DNA from: Desulfobacteraceae bacterium
GTDB lineage: Bacteria; Desulfobacterota; DSM-4660; Desulfatiglandales; Desulfatiglandaceae
Length of the DNA: 5,198 nt
Reading direction: 5' to 3'
NCBI GenBank assembly: GCA_030589225.1
Contig: JAUUWD010000153.1
Location: forward strand, 1 to 5,198
The position numbers and the translations under genes were made by a program. Of this stretch, positions 1-5,198 are shown piece by piece; position 1 is the first letter of the stretch; the number at the start of each line of letters is the position of its first letter. A model generated the notes under the pieces. It was not told the origin of the DNA. It saw nothing but the letters and a program-made list of their open reading frames with translations, and ran no database searches.

Positions 1-2384
1 TGCTTATCATTGAGTGCTGTCAGGATTTTTTCCGGAGTGATGGGCAGATCCGTGATCCTGACACCAATGGCATCATAGATAGCATTGGCAATGGCAGGTG
101 CGGTCGGAACAAGTCCGGGCTCACCAATTCCCTTGGCCCCAAAAGGTCCAGCCTCATCCCCCGGTTCAATTACGACGGGCGTAATAGGAATGACATCTTT
201 GGCAGTAAGCATCTTGTAGTCGCGGAAGTTGGGGTTCATAACTCTCCCATTAACCACTTTTATCTCTTCCGTGAGCCCGTAACCCACGCCCGTATAGACT
301 GCGCCATAGACCTGGCCTAATAAAAGGGTCGGGTTTATTGCCTTTCCCACGTCGTGGGCGGCGATAAGCTTAAGAATCGTTACCTCTCCTGTTTCTTCAT
401 CCACCTCAACCTCAACGCCTGTAGTGCCAAAGGCATAGGTCATGGACAAGTTCCCTTTCATTTCTCTGTCCAGCATCTCTGTGGGTGGATCATAGAATTC
501 CTCGGCGACCACAACCCTGCTGTCACCCACCCCCACATGGAGCCCGCTTCTCACAACCTCACGCACATCCATCTTGAAATGAGGATGATCAGGATCACTT
601 CTGGGAAAGACCATCCTGTCTTTTATGTCTAAGTTCTCGGGATTCGAAATCAGGCTGTAGTCAAGATCCGGTTCTACAAAATCGGGATCCTTTCTCTTTT
701 TCCTCTTAAAACCGCCCTTGATCAATTTGGGCATGTATTGGACAGCCATATCCAGGATCTGTTTCTTGGCCTTTTCGCAACACCTGATTGCCGCATTGCC
801 TGCCATAAAGGTATGTCGGCTCGCATGTGTTCCTGCATCCCACAAACATAATCCGGTATCACCCATGGTCAAGGAGACATCCTCGGGTTTAAACCCAAGC
901 GTTTCAGCAACAATCTGGGAAATCACCGTGGGAGAACCCTGACCCTGATCGGTTCCACTCTCGAACACATCCACACACCCGTTCTGATCAACCTTAATCA
1001 TAATCCCATGGCCGTCAGACATATATACCCTTGCGCCACCTGCAACATGAATAAGGGATGCCATGCCAACGCCTCTGGCCTTCTTTTTGTCTTTTTTCTT
1101 CTTGTCCCAGTCGAGTTTTTCTTTCACTGAATTAATACATTCTTCCAGGCCACAGGAGGTTATTTTTAACCTCTGAGGAGTTTCATCCCCAGGCTGATTG
1201 CGGTTTATCAGTCTGAATTCTGCAGGGTCAATACCGGCCTCTTCCGCCAGTGTATCCATTGATGTCTCCACGGCGAAATTTGCCTGCGGGTTCCCATAAC
1301 CCCTCATGGCCTGGCAGTAGATATTATTGGTATAAACGCAGGTCGCCTCAAAAGATACATTAGGCACTCGGTAGAGTGACGACATAGGCATCATCATAAC
1401 TGACGGAGTTGTGGCACCCCAGGATGTGTAGGCCCCATTATCCAGAAGAGCCTCGCATTTTCTGAAGGTAAGCCTGCCTTCTTTGTCACATCCCTGCTCT
1501 ATGTTAAAGATGGCAGGTTGCCTCGGCGGAAGAGCAAAGAATTCCTCTTCCCTTGAAAACAAGATCTTTACCGGTTTTCTTGTCTTTAAGGCGAGTTGCA
1601 TGCATATGAATTCGTAGATATCCGTATCCAGTTTGGTCCCGAAGCTACCGCCAACGATTGCATTCACAACCCTCACCTTTTTGCCCTTAAGACCGATCTG
1701 GGCGAAATATTCCATAATTCGCTGCTTATCCAAATGAATAACGTTAGCCTGATTATACAGGGTCAGGTTGTTATTCATATCAAACTCTGCAATACATCCG
1801 CTCGTCCCCATACAGCACTGATTGACCCAGGTGGTACTCACGCTGTCCTTTACTGTGTAAGCAGAAGCCTTGCGGCCCTTCTCGATATCTCCGGCATAGA
1901 ACTTCCAGGGCAGCGGTAGGATGTTGCTTTTTAGAGGCCTTCCCCTTGCATCCACTTCGTGGACAAGGGGTGCCCCTTCCTTCATCGCCTCGACAGGATC
2001 AAAGACAGCGGGTAGTTCCTCATACTCCACCTTGATCAAACCCAGCGCTTCCTCTGCTATTTCGGGACTAATGGCTGCAACGGCGGCTACCTCATCGCGA
2101 AACTGACGAACCACATCCCTTTTCAGTACTGTTTGATCTTTTATGAATCCGACCCTCACATCAGGGATATCGTATCCGGTTAGGATCGCTCTCACACCGG
2201 GAAGTTTTTCTGCTTTGGACTTATCAATGTTTTTTATTTTTGCGTGGGCATATTTGCTGTAAAGCATTTTTCCATAGAGCATTCCTGGGCGTTTTAGGTC
2301 ATCGATATAGATGGCCCTGCCTGTTACTTTGTCAGTCTCTATGGTTCTTGGAATGCTCTTTCCCACATACAGATACTCAGACAT
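1..2384 (-). CDS. Molybdopterin-binding large subunit of a xanthine dehydrogenase-family Mo hydroxylase (3' end cut by window edge)
   Basis: This is the catalytic subunit, expected to hold the Mo-pterin cofactor and bind an aromatic, possibly CoA-linked, substrate in the cytoplasm. The minus frame is open from an ATG at 2384 to the window edge, 794 codons. The N-terminal third (about 1-135) is the a/b hammerhead domain (TGRAIYIDDL at 21-30, RDEVAAVAA at 96-104). Mo-pterin motifs follow in family order: VGGSFGTK 244-251, AMRGYGNPQ 359-367, GTDQGQG 477-483, DAGTHASR 516-523 and GAKGIGEPG 749-757. E755 aligns with the catalytic glutamate of xanthine dehydrogenase and R361 with its active-site arginine. 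The last residues (ITDLPITPEKIL) are a typical family C-terminus, so only a few codons should be missing. The CO dehydrogenase AYxCSFR loop is absent. Oddities are MGT in place of the usual MEP at 192-194, and Lys-rich stretches at 428-435 and 560-565. The family assignment is secure; the substrate is unknown. Confidence 0.95.
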   Translation of the reverse strand, partial: MSEYLYVGKSIPRTIETDKVTGRAIYIDDLKRPGMLYGKMLYSKYAHAKIKNIDKSKAEKLPGVRAILTGYDIPDVRVGFIKDQTVLKRDVVRQFRDEVAAVAAISPEIAEEALGLIKVEYEELPAVFDPVEAMKEGAPLVHEVDARGRPLKSNILPLPWKFYAGDIEKGRKASAYTVKDSVSTTWVNQCCMGTSGCIAEFDMNNNLTLYNQANVIHLDKQRIMEYFAQIGLKGKKVRVVNAIVGGSFGTKLDTDIYEFICMQLALKTRKPVKILFSREEEFFALPPRQPAIFNIEQGCDKEGRLTFRKCEALLDNGAYTSWGATTPSVMMMPMSSLYRVPNVSFEATCVYTNNIYCQAMRGYGNPQANFAVETSMDTLAEEAGIDPAEFRLINRNQPGDETPQRLKITSCGLEECINSVKEKLDWDKKKKDKKKARGVGMASLIHVAGGARVYMSDGHGIMIKVDQNGCVDVFESGTDQGQGSPTVISQIVAETLGFKPEDVSLTMGDTGLCLWDAGTHASRHTFMAGNAAIRCCEKAKKQILDMAVQYMPKLIKGGFKRKKRKDPDFVEPDLDYSLISNPENLDIKDRMVFPRSDPDHPHFKMDVREVVRSGLHVGVGDSRVVVAEEFYDPPTEMLDREMKGNLSMTYAFGTTGVEVEVDEETGEVTILKLIAAHDVGKAINPTLLLGQVYGAVYTGVGYGLTEEIKVVNGRVMNPNFRDYKMLTAKDVIPITPVVIEPGDEAGPFGAKGIGEPGLVPTAPAIANAIYDAIGVRITDLPITPEKILTALNDK

Positions 2385-2388
2385 CACT

Positions 2389-2394
2389 TCCTCC
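2389..2394 (-). promoter_or_regulatory. Ribosome binding site of the Mo large-subunit gene
   Basis: On the minus strand GGAGGA lies 4 nt before the ATG at 2384 (GGAGGAAGTGATG). This near-consensus Shine-Dalgarno fixes the start. The first residues (MSEYLYVGKSIPR) also fit the usual beginning of the family. Confidence 0.85.
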
Positions 2395-2440
2395 GTTAGG
2401 TCCTTATTGAAAATTGTGTAAAAGAGAAAAACGTTAAAAG

Positions 2441-2456
2441 CATTTGAACATTTGAA
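2441..2456. repeat. Tandem 8-bp duplication CATTTGAA x2
   Basis: CATTTGAA occurs twice back to back in the spacer (2441-2448 and 2449-2456), reading TTCAAATG twice on the coding strand. It sits just after the stop of the [2Fe-2S] gene. It could be a slippage product; no function is evident. Confidence 0.6.
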
Positions 2457-2465
2457 TTTTCCAGT

Positions 2466-2960
2466 TCACTTAGTGAGTAATTCTTTTCTATCGTTTTCTT
2501 TCGCGGCCATCCCTATGGCCTCGACAATCTGAATGTATCCGGTGCAACGACAGAAATTGCCAGAAATGCTTGTTCTGATTTCGTCTTCCGTTGGATCAGG
2601 GTTTTGATCCAGAAGGGACTTTGCAGACATGATCATTCCAGATGTGCAATATCCACACTGGACCCCGTTGTTTTCAATAAATGCCTTTTGAAGTGGGTGC
2701 AACGCTCCTTCAGCACTGGCAATACCCTCGATGGTGGTCACTGATCTTCCTTCTATCTCGGGAATTGGATACAAACATGAACTAACTGCGTCGCCATCTA
2801 CAATAACTGTGCATGCGCCACACTCACCGACCCCGCACCCTTTTTTCGCACCGTTCAATTCAAAATATTCCCGGAATGTCTTTAAAAGCGACCACGTAAT
2901 CGGAACCTCTGCTGTTACGGGATCACCATTTAAGGTAAAAGAAACTGACACCTTTTTCAT
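2466..2960 (-). CDS. [2Fe-2S] small subunit of a xanthine dehydrogenase-family Mo hydroxylase
   Basis: This 164-residue protein carries the two [2Fe-2S] clusters that link the Mo-pterin to FAD. The N-terminal plant-ferredoxin-like domain has C42, C47, C50 and C62 (GCGVGECGACTV, then SSCL). The C-terminal all-helical domain has C102, C105, C137 and C139 (QCGYCTSG and NFCRCTGY). All eight ligands are present, and Q101 is the usual residue next to the Mo cofactor. The length is normal for a free-standing small subunit (about 150-170 aa). The frame stays open upstream to an ATG at 3032, but that extension is low-complexity basic sequence derived from the adjacent repeat. The ATG at 2960 has AAGGAG 6 nt upstream and gives the family start MKKVSVSFTLNG. 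It lies between the FAD and Mo subunit genes, the common medium-small-large order. Confidence 0.96.
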   Translation of the reverse strand: MKKVSVSFTLNGDPVTAEVPITWSLLKTFREYFELNGAKKGCGVGECGACTVIVDGDAVSSCLYPIPEIEGRSVTTIEGIASAEGALHPLQKAFIENNGVQCGYCTSGMIMSAKSLLDQNPDPTEDEIRTSISGNFCRCTGYIQIVEAIGMAAKENDRKELLTK

Positions 2961-2966
2961 CTCGAG

Positions 2967-2972
2967 CTCCTT
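2967..2972 (-). promoter_or_regulatory. Ribosome binding site deciding the [2Fe-2S] subunit start
   Basis: AAGGAG on the minus strand is 6 nt from the ATG at 2960 (AAGGAGCTCGAGATG). It supports this internal ATG over the longer frame starting at 3032, which begins inside a repeat element. Confidence 0.85.
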
Positions 2973-2996
2973 AGTACTAATGATTTCTGGTAACCA

Positions 2997-3087
2997 TTCA
3001 CCGCCCGTTCGCTTCGCTCTCTTGAGGCGCAAAGAACGCTGAGTTAAATCAGTTTTTTCTCTGCGGCCTCAGCGTCTCTGCGGTGAA
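2997..3087. repeat. 91-bp CGCAGAG-type palindromic repeat element with 8-bp terminal inverted repeats
   Basis: The element is bounded by TTCACCGC (2997-3004) and its exact reverse complement GCGGTGAA (3080-3087). Inside, ACGCTGAG (3036-3043) pairs exactly with CTCAGCGT (3068-3075). The pairing extends imperfectly outward (3029-3043 with 3068-3081, one mismatch and one bulge). CTCTGCGG occurs twice 17 bp apart (3059-3066 and 3076-3083). The left arm holds about 24 nt (3005-3028, with GTTCGCTTCGCTC) that has no partner in the right arm. No transposase is encoded, so it would be a non-autonomous dispersed repeat. From memory it resembles CTCTGCG-rich palindromes scattered through many anaerobe genomes; I assign no family name. 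It overlaps the 3' end of the FAD gene. Confidence 0.7.
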
Positions 3088-3962
3088 CTATTATAATTTC
3101 TGATACGTTCAGCAGCCAACCTGGCCATTCGGGGGACAAAAATCCGTATAATTCTTTCGCGATACCATGCTGCACACCTCAGGCTGTCTCTGAGAGAACA
3201 ACAGTCTCGGGATGATGCGATTTTTCCTGCCTCTCTCAGCACATCATCGTCTAAAGTCTTCCCTTTCAAAAACTCCTCGGCCTTATAAGCCCTGATGGGT
3301 GTTGGCGCAGCCACGGTTAGGGAAATCCTTGCATCAGATATCTCTTTGTTCTCAGACAGCTTGATAGCAACGGAAATTCCCAATAAAGGGAGCTCCATTG
3401 CCTTCCTTCTTGAATGTTTCCAATAGGCGCTTCCAAAGCCTTCCATTTCCGCTGGTATTTGGAATTCAACAAGGACCTCTTCTGCTTTTCGCACGGTCCT
3501 GTAAGTCCCGGTAAAGAAGTCAGCTATGGGTACGCTGCGCCTTCCCTCAGGTCCCTCCAGTACGACGGTGGCGTCAAGCGCCAGAAGCGGGCCGGAAGTG
3601 TCTGCTGAAGGGGCAGCGTTACAGATATTCCCTCCAACCGTTGCAACGTTCCTTATCTGAACCGATCCGACCTCAGAGGCGCCATCATGTAAGGCAGACA
3701 ACTCGGTTTTGACCAGATCTGACTGCTCCAGCATCCTGTGAGTGGTCAGGGCTCCGATATGGTAACCGTTGTTTTTTCTTATGTATCTAAAATCCTTAAG
3801 TCCCCTCAGAGATATCAAAACCTCGGGAGCCTTTTTCGTGTTCCTGATTTTGACCATCACATCGGTACCCCCTGCAATCAGGGTGGCCTTGGGGCCGTAT
3901 TCTTTGAGAAGGGTGAAGACCTCTTTCAGGCTTTGAGGCTTCTTGTAATCATAGTCGATCAT
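3069..3962 (-). CDS. FAD-binding medium subunit of a xanthine dehydrogenase-family Mo hydroxylase
   Basis: This 297-residue protein (from ATG 3962) should bind FAD and exchange electrons with an external carrier. The N-terminal PCMH-type FAD domain has LIAGGTDVMVKIR (28-40), HIGALTTH (68-75) and the second flavin motif IRNVATVGGNICNAAPSAD (103-121). The C-terminal CO dehydrogenase flavoprotein domain spans about 170-288, with RKAMELPL (186-193), VAAPTPIRA (217-225) and the closing helix YRERIIRI (267-274). The length is normal for the family. No Cys-rich insertion follows GGNIC: the only cysteines are 114, 254, 255 and 263, unlike the [4Fe-4S]-bearing subunit of 4-hydroxybenzoyl-CoA reductase. 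An ATG at 3968 is in frame, but AAGGGG would lie only 1 nt from it against 7 nt from 3962. The last five residues (SPQRR) and the stop are encoded by a repeat element. Confidence 0.94.
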   Translation of the reverse strand: MIDYDYKKPQSLKEVFTLLKEYGPKATLIAGGTDVMVKIRNTKKAPEVLISLRGLKDFRYIRKNNGYHIGALTTHRMLEQSDLVKTELSALHDGASEVGSVQIRNVATVGGNICNAAPSADTSGPLLALDATVVLEGPEGRRSVPIADFFTGTYRTVRKAEEVLVEFQIPAEMEGFGSAYWKHSRRKAMELPLLGISVAIKLSENKEISDARISLTVAAPTPIRAYKAEEFLKGKTLDDDVLREAGKIASSRDCCSLRDSLRCAAWYRERIIRIFVPRMARLAAERIRNYNSSPQRR

Positions 3963-3969
3963 GTCCATA

Positions 3970-3975
3970 CCCCTT
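3970..3975 (-). promoter_or_regulatory. Ribosome binding site of the FAD subunit, overlapping the ligase stop codon
   Basis: AAGGGG on the minus strand shares two bases with the TAA stop of the ligase (3976-3974). It is 7 nt from the ATG at 3962 and 1 nt from the ATG at 3968, so the second ATG is the better start. The overlap suggests translational coupling of the ligase to the FAD subunit. Confidence 0.65.
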
Positions 3976-5198
3976 AATCGTTGTCGCGATTATCAAACAC
4001 TCTCTTGCTCTTTCTCTCGGATCTCGGTAAACACCCGTAATCCACCAGCTCTACATTTCCACTCACCAAGATCTCTTTCTTGATCTGTGTACTTATTTTT
4101 TTGCTCAGTTCACTGTCCTGGTTCTTGTCAACACCTTCGCTGCGCTCAACTTTGATGGTCATATAGTCTTTACCATCTTCTTTTCTATCGAGAATGATCT
4201 GAAATTCACTGCCTATTTCATCGATGCCTGACAGGACATGGTCGATCTGGCCCGGATAGATGTTAACGGCCCTGAAAATAATCATGTCGTCAGAGCGTCC
4301 CAGGAGCCGATCGTGCCTCGGCAGAATAGATCCGCATGGACACTCCCCGGAAATCAAACGGGTTAAATCCCTGGTCCGGTAACGAATGAGGGGGGCAGCT
4401 TCTTTCCTTAACGTGGTCACTACCATTTCTCCAGTCTCTCCCTCGGGAACCGTGTTTAGCGTCTCAGGGCCCAGTATTTCCAAGATATAGTAGTCGGCCC
4501 AATAGTGTATCCCGGTATGATAAGCACAGTCCAGGCCGGTTCCCGGACCGTAAAGTTCAGTCATGCCCGGGATGTCAAACATGTGCTCAATCCCTAAAAG
4601 ATCACCAATCCTCTTTCTCATGGCATCACTGGTTCGTTCTGATCCGAAGATCATTTTTTTGAGATTTATTTTGTCTTTGATACCCCGCTTGTTTACCTCT
4701 TCAGCCATTAAGAGCCCCATGGACGCAGTGCAGCACATGACGGTGGTCTGAAAGTCAATCAGGAACTCGCACTGCATGTCCAGATTTCCTGGGCCTGCAG
4801 GGATGGCCATGGCGCCAAAGGCTTCGCATCCCATCTGGAAACTGATCCCGGCTGTCCAGACACCATACCCCACAGCGATCTGGACCCGGTCTTCCTGAGT
4901 GAGTTGAGCCATCTCATAACAGCGTGCAAAGAAATGTGTCCAGTCTTCTATGTCTTTCTGCGTGTCCCAGAGGACTTTACGTTTTCCAGTAGTGCCCGAT
5001 GAGGCATGAATGCGCACAACCTTTTCAAAAGGCACAGAGAGCAGCGGAAACGGATATCCTTCCTGCAGATCTTTTGATGTTGTGAAAGGAAGCTTGTCTA
5101 AGTCATCAAGGGAGCGGATATCTTCAGGCCGGACACCTGTATCGTCCATCTTTGCCTTATAAAAAGGTGATCCGTTGTAGGCATGGTTCACTGTCCAT
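3974..5198 (-). CDS. Phenylacetate-CoA ligase (PaaK-type) family aryl-CoA ligase (5' end cut by window edge)
   Basis: This is an ANL-superfamily adenylate-forming enzyme expected to make an aryl-CoA from an aromatic acid, ATP and CoA via an acyl-adenylate. Counting the valine at 5191 as residue 1, the sequence shows the P-loop HASSGTTGK (62-70), the A5-like segment DIPGMTELYGPG (206-217), GETGEMVVTTL (251-261), PLIRYRTRDLTRL (267-279) with the ribose-binding Asp275, and the hinge GRSDDMIIFRAVNIYP (298-313). The C-terminal LPRSERKSKRVFD keeps the lysine of the family's PRSEGK motif. The frame stays open to the window edge, and W-T-V-N-H-A-Y before SPFYK aligns with KWTLKHAYENVPMY of E. coli PaaK. 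The GTG at 5191 is therefore an internal valine and about 25-30 N-terminal residues lie outside. Differences from E. coli PaaK are P208 for the A5 tyrosine and A308 for glycine in RGVN. The neighbouring Mo hydroxylase suggests an aromatic or heteroaromatic acid substrate; phenylacetate itself is not shown. Confidence 0.93.
   Translation of the reverse strand, partial: WTVNHAYNGSPFYKAKMDDTGVRPEDIRSLDDLDKLPFTTSKDLQEGYPFPLLSVPFEKVVRIHASSGTTGKRKVLWDTQKDIEDWTHFFARCYEMAQLTQEDRVQIAVGYGVWTAGISFQMGCEAFGAMAIPAGPGNLDMQCEFLIDFQTTVMCCTASMGLLMAEEVNKRGIKDKINLKKMIFGSERTSDAMRKRIGDLLGIEHMFDIPGMTELYGPGTGLDCAYHTGIHYWADYYILEILGPETLNTVPEGETGEMVVTTLRKEAAPLIRYRTRDLTRLISGECPCGSILPRHDRLLGRSDDMIIFRAVNIYPGQIDHVLSGIDEIGSEFQIILDRKEDGKDYMTIKVERSEGVDKNQDSELSKKISTQIKKEILVSGNVELVDYGCLPRSERKSKRVFDNRDND

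Larger units (their letters stand above)
2385..2465 (-). other. AT-rich intergenic spacer between the [2Fe-2S] and Mo subunit genes
   Basis: This 81-nt gap is more AT-rich than the flanking genes. It contains the large-subunit ribosome binding site and an 8-bp tandem duplication. I see no G/C-rich hairpin followed by a T run on the minus strand, so no intrinsic terminator, and no convincing -35/-10 pair. Read-through transcription from the upstream subunit genes is the simplest reading. Confidence 0.6.

Noticed and set aside
1080..1103. Possible frameshift at the A-rich lysine tract
   Set aside because: The frame is continuous, and conserved family sequence appears in the same frame on both sides.
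354..2106. Plus-strand open frames at 354-632, 718-942, 1596-1919 and 1921-2106
   Set aside because: All lie opposite the continuous minus-strand Mo subunit frame, which has family motifs throughout. Their translations show no recognisable domain.
1..2384. Aerobic-type CO dehydrogenase large subunit (CoxL)
   Set aside because: The AYxCSFR active-site loop of form I is absent; the equivalent region reads AMRGYGNPQ. A ligase neighbour also does not suit CO oxidation.
2961..3032. N-terminal extension of the [2Fe-2S] subunit from an ATG at 3032
   Set aside because: The extra 24 residues are basic, lie mostly in the repeat element and have no family counterpart. The ATG at 2960 has a well-spaced AAGGAG.
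3039..3058. Plus-strand terminator-like CTGA...TCAG followed by six T
   Set aside because: The stem is only 4 bp with mismatches inside, it belongs to the palindromic repeat, and no plus-strand gene ends there. On the transcribed minus strand the T run is an A run.
3069..3962. Naming the trio 4-hydroxybenzoyl-CoA reductase (hcrABC/hbaBCD)
   Set aside because: The FAD subunit lacks the Cys-rich [4Fe-4S] loop that distinguishes that enzyme, so the specific name is not supported even though the ligase context is suggestive.
2731..4751. Plus-strand open frames at 2731-3042, 3414-3608, 3738-3977 and 4563-4751
   Set aside because: They are antisense to motif-bearing genes or run into the repeat element, and their translations look like shadow sequence.

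Overview
The window holds one minus-strand gene cluster and no convincing plus-strand gene. In transcription order (high to low coordinates) it encodes a PaaK-type aryl-CoA ligase (5198 to 3974, 5' end outside the window) and then the three subunits of a molybdenum hydroxylase of the xanthine dehydrogenase family: FAD subunit (3962 to 3069), [2Fe-2S] subunit (2960 to 2466) and molybdopterin-binding large subunit (2384 to the left edge, lacking at most a few C-terminal codons). The gaps are 11, 108 and 81 nt, there is no clear internal terminator, and each complete gene start has a plausible Shine-Dalgarno, so a single operon is the simplest reading.

The organism is probably an anaerobic or facultative aromatic-degrading bacterium. 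A Desulfobacterota-like sulfate reducer or syntroph is my best guess, from the style of the ligase and Mo-enzyme sequences, the moderate GC content, and the CGCAGAG-rich palindromic repeat in the second gap. This is inference; no phylogenetic marker is present.

The likely joint role is activation of an aromatic or heteroaromatic acid to its CoA thioester by the ligase, followed by hydroxylation or reductive dehydroxylation of the ring by the Mo enzyme. Electrons would pass between the Mo-pterin, two [2Fe-2S] clusters and FAD. The textbook parallel is 4-hydroxybenzoyl-CoA reductase, but this FAD subunit lacks the Cys-rich [4Fe-4S] insertion typical of that enzyme, and the large subunit departs from the family consensus at two pocket motifs. 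The substrate is therefore open.

Three gene boundaries need care. The apparent GTG start of the ligase at 5191 is an internal valine of a gene that continues off the window. The FAD and [2Fe-2S] genes are best started at internal ATGs (3962 and 2960) that have well-placed ribosome binding sites. A 91-bp repeat with 8-bp terminal inverted repeats lies between the FAD and [2Fe-2S] genes and supplies the last codons and stop of the FAD gene. I did not find RNA genes, CRISPR arrays, insertion-sequence transposases or riboswitches.
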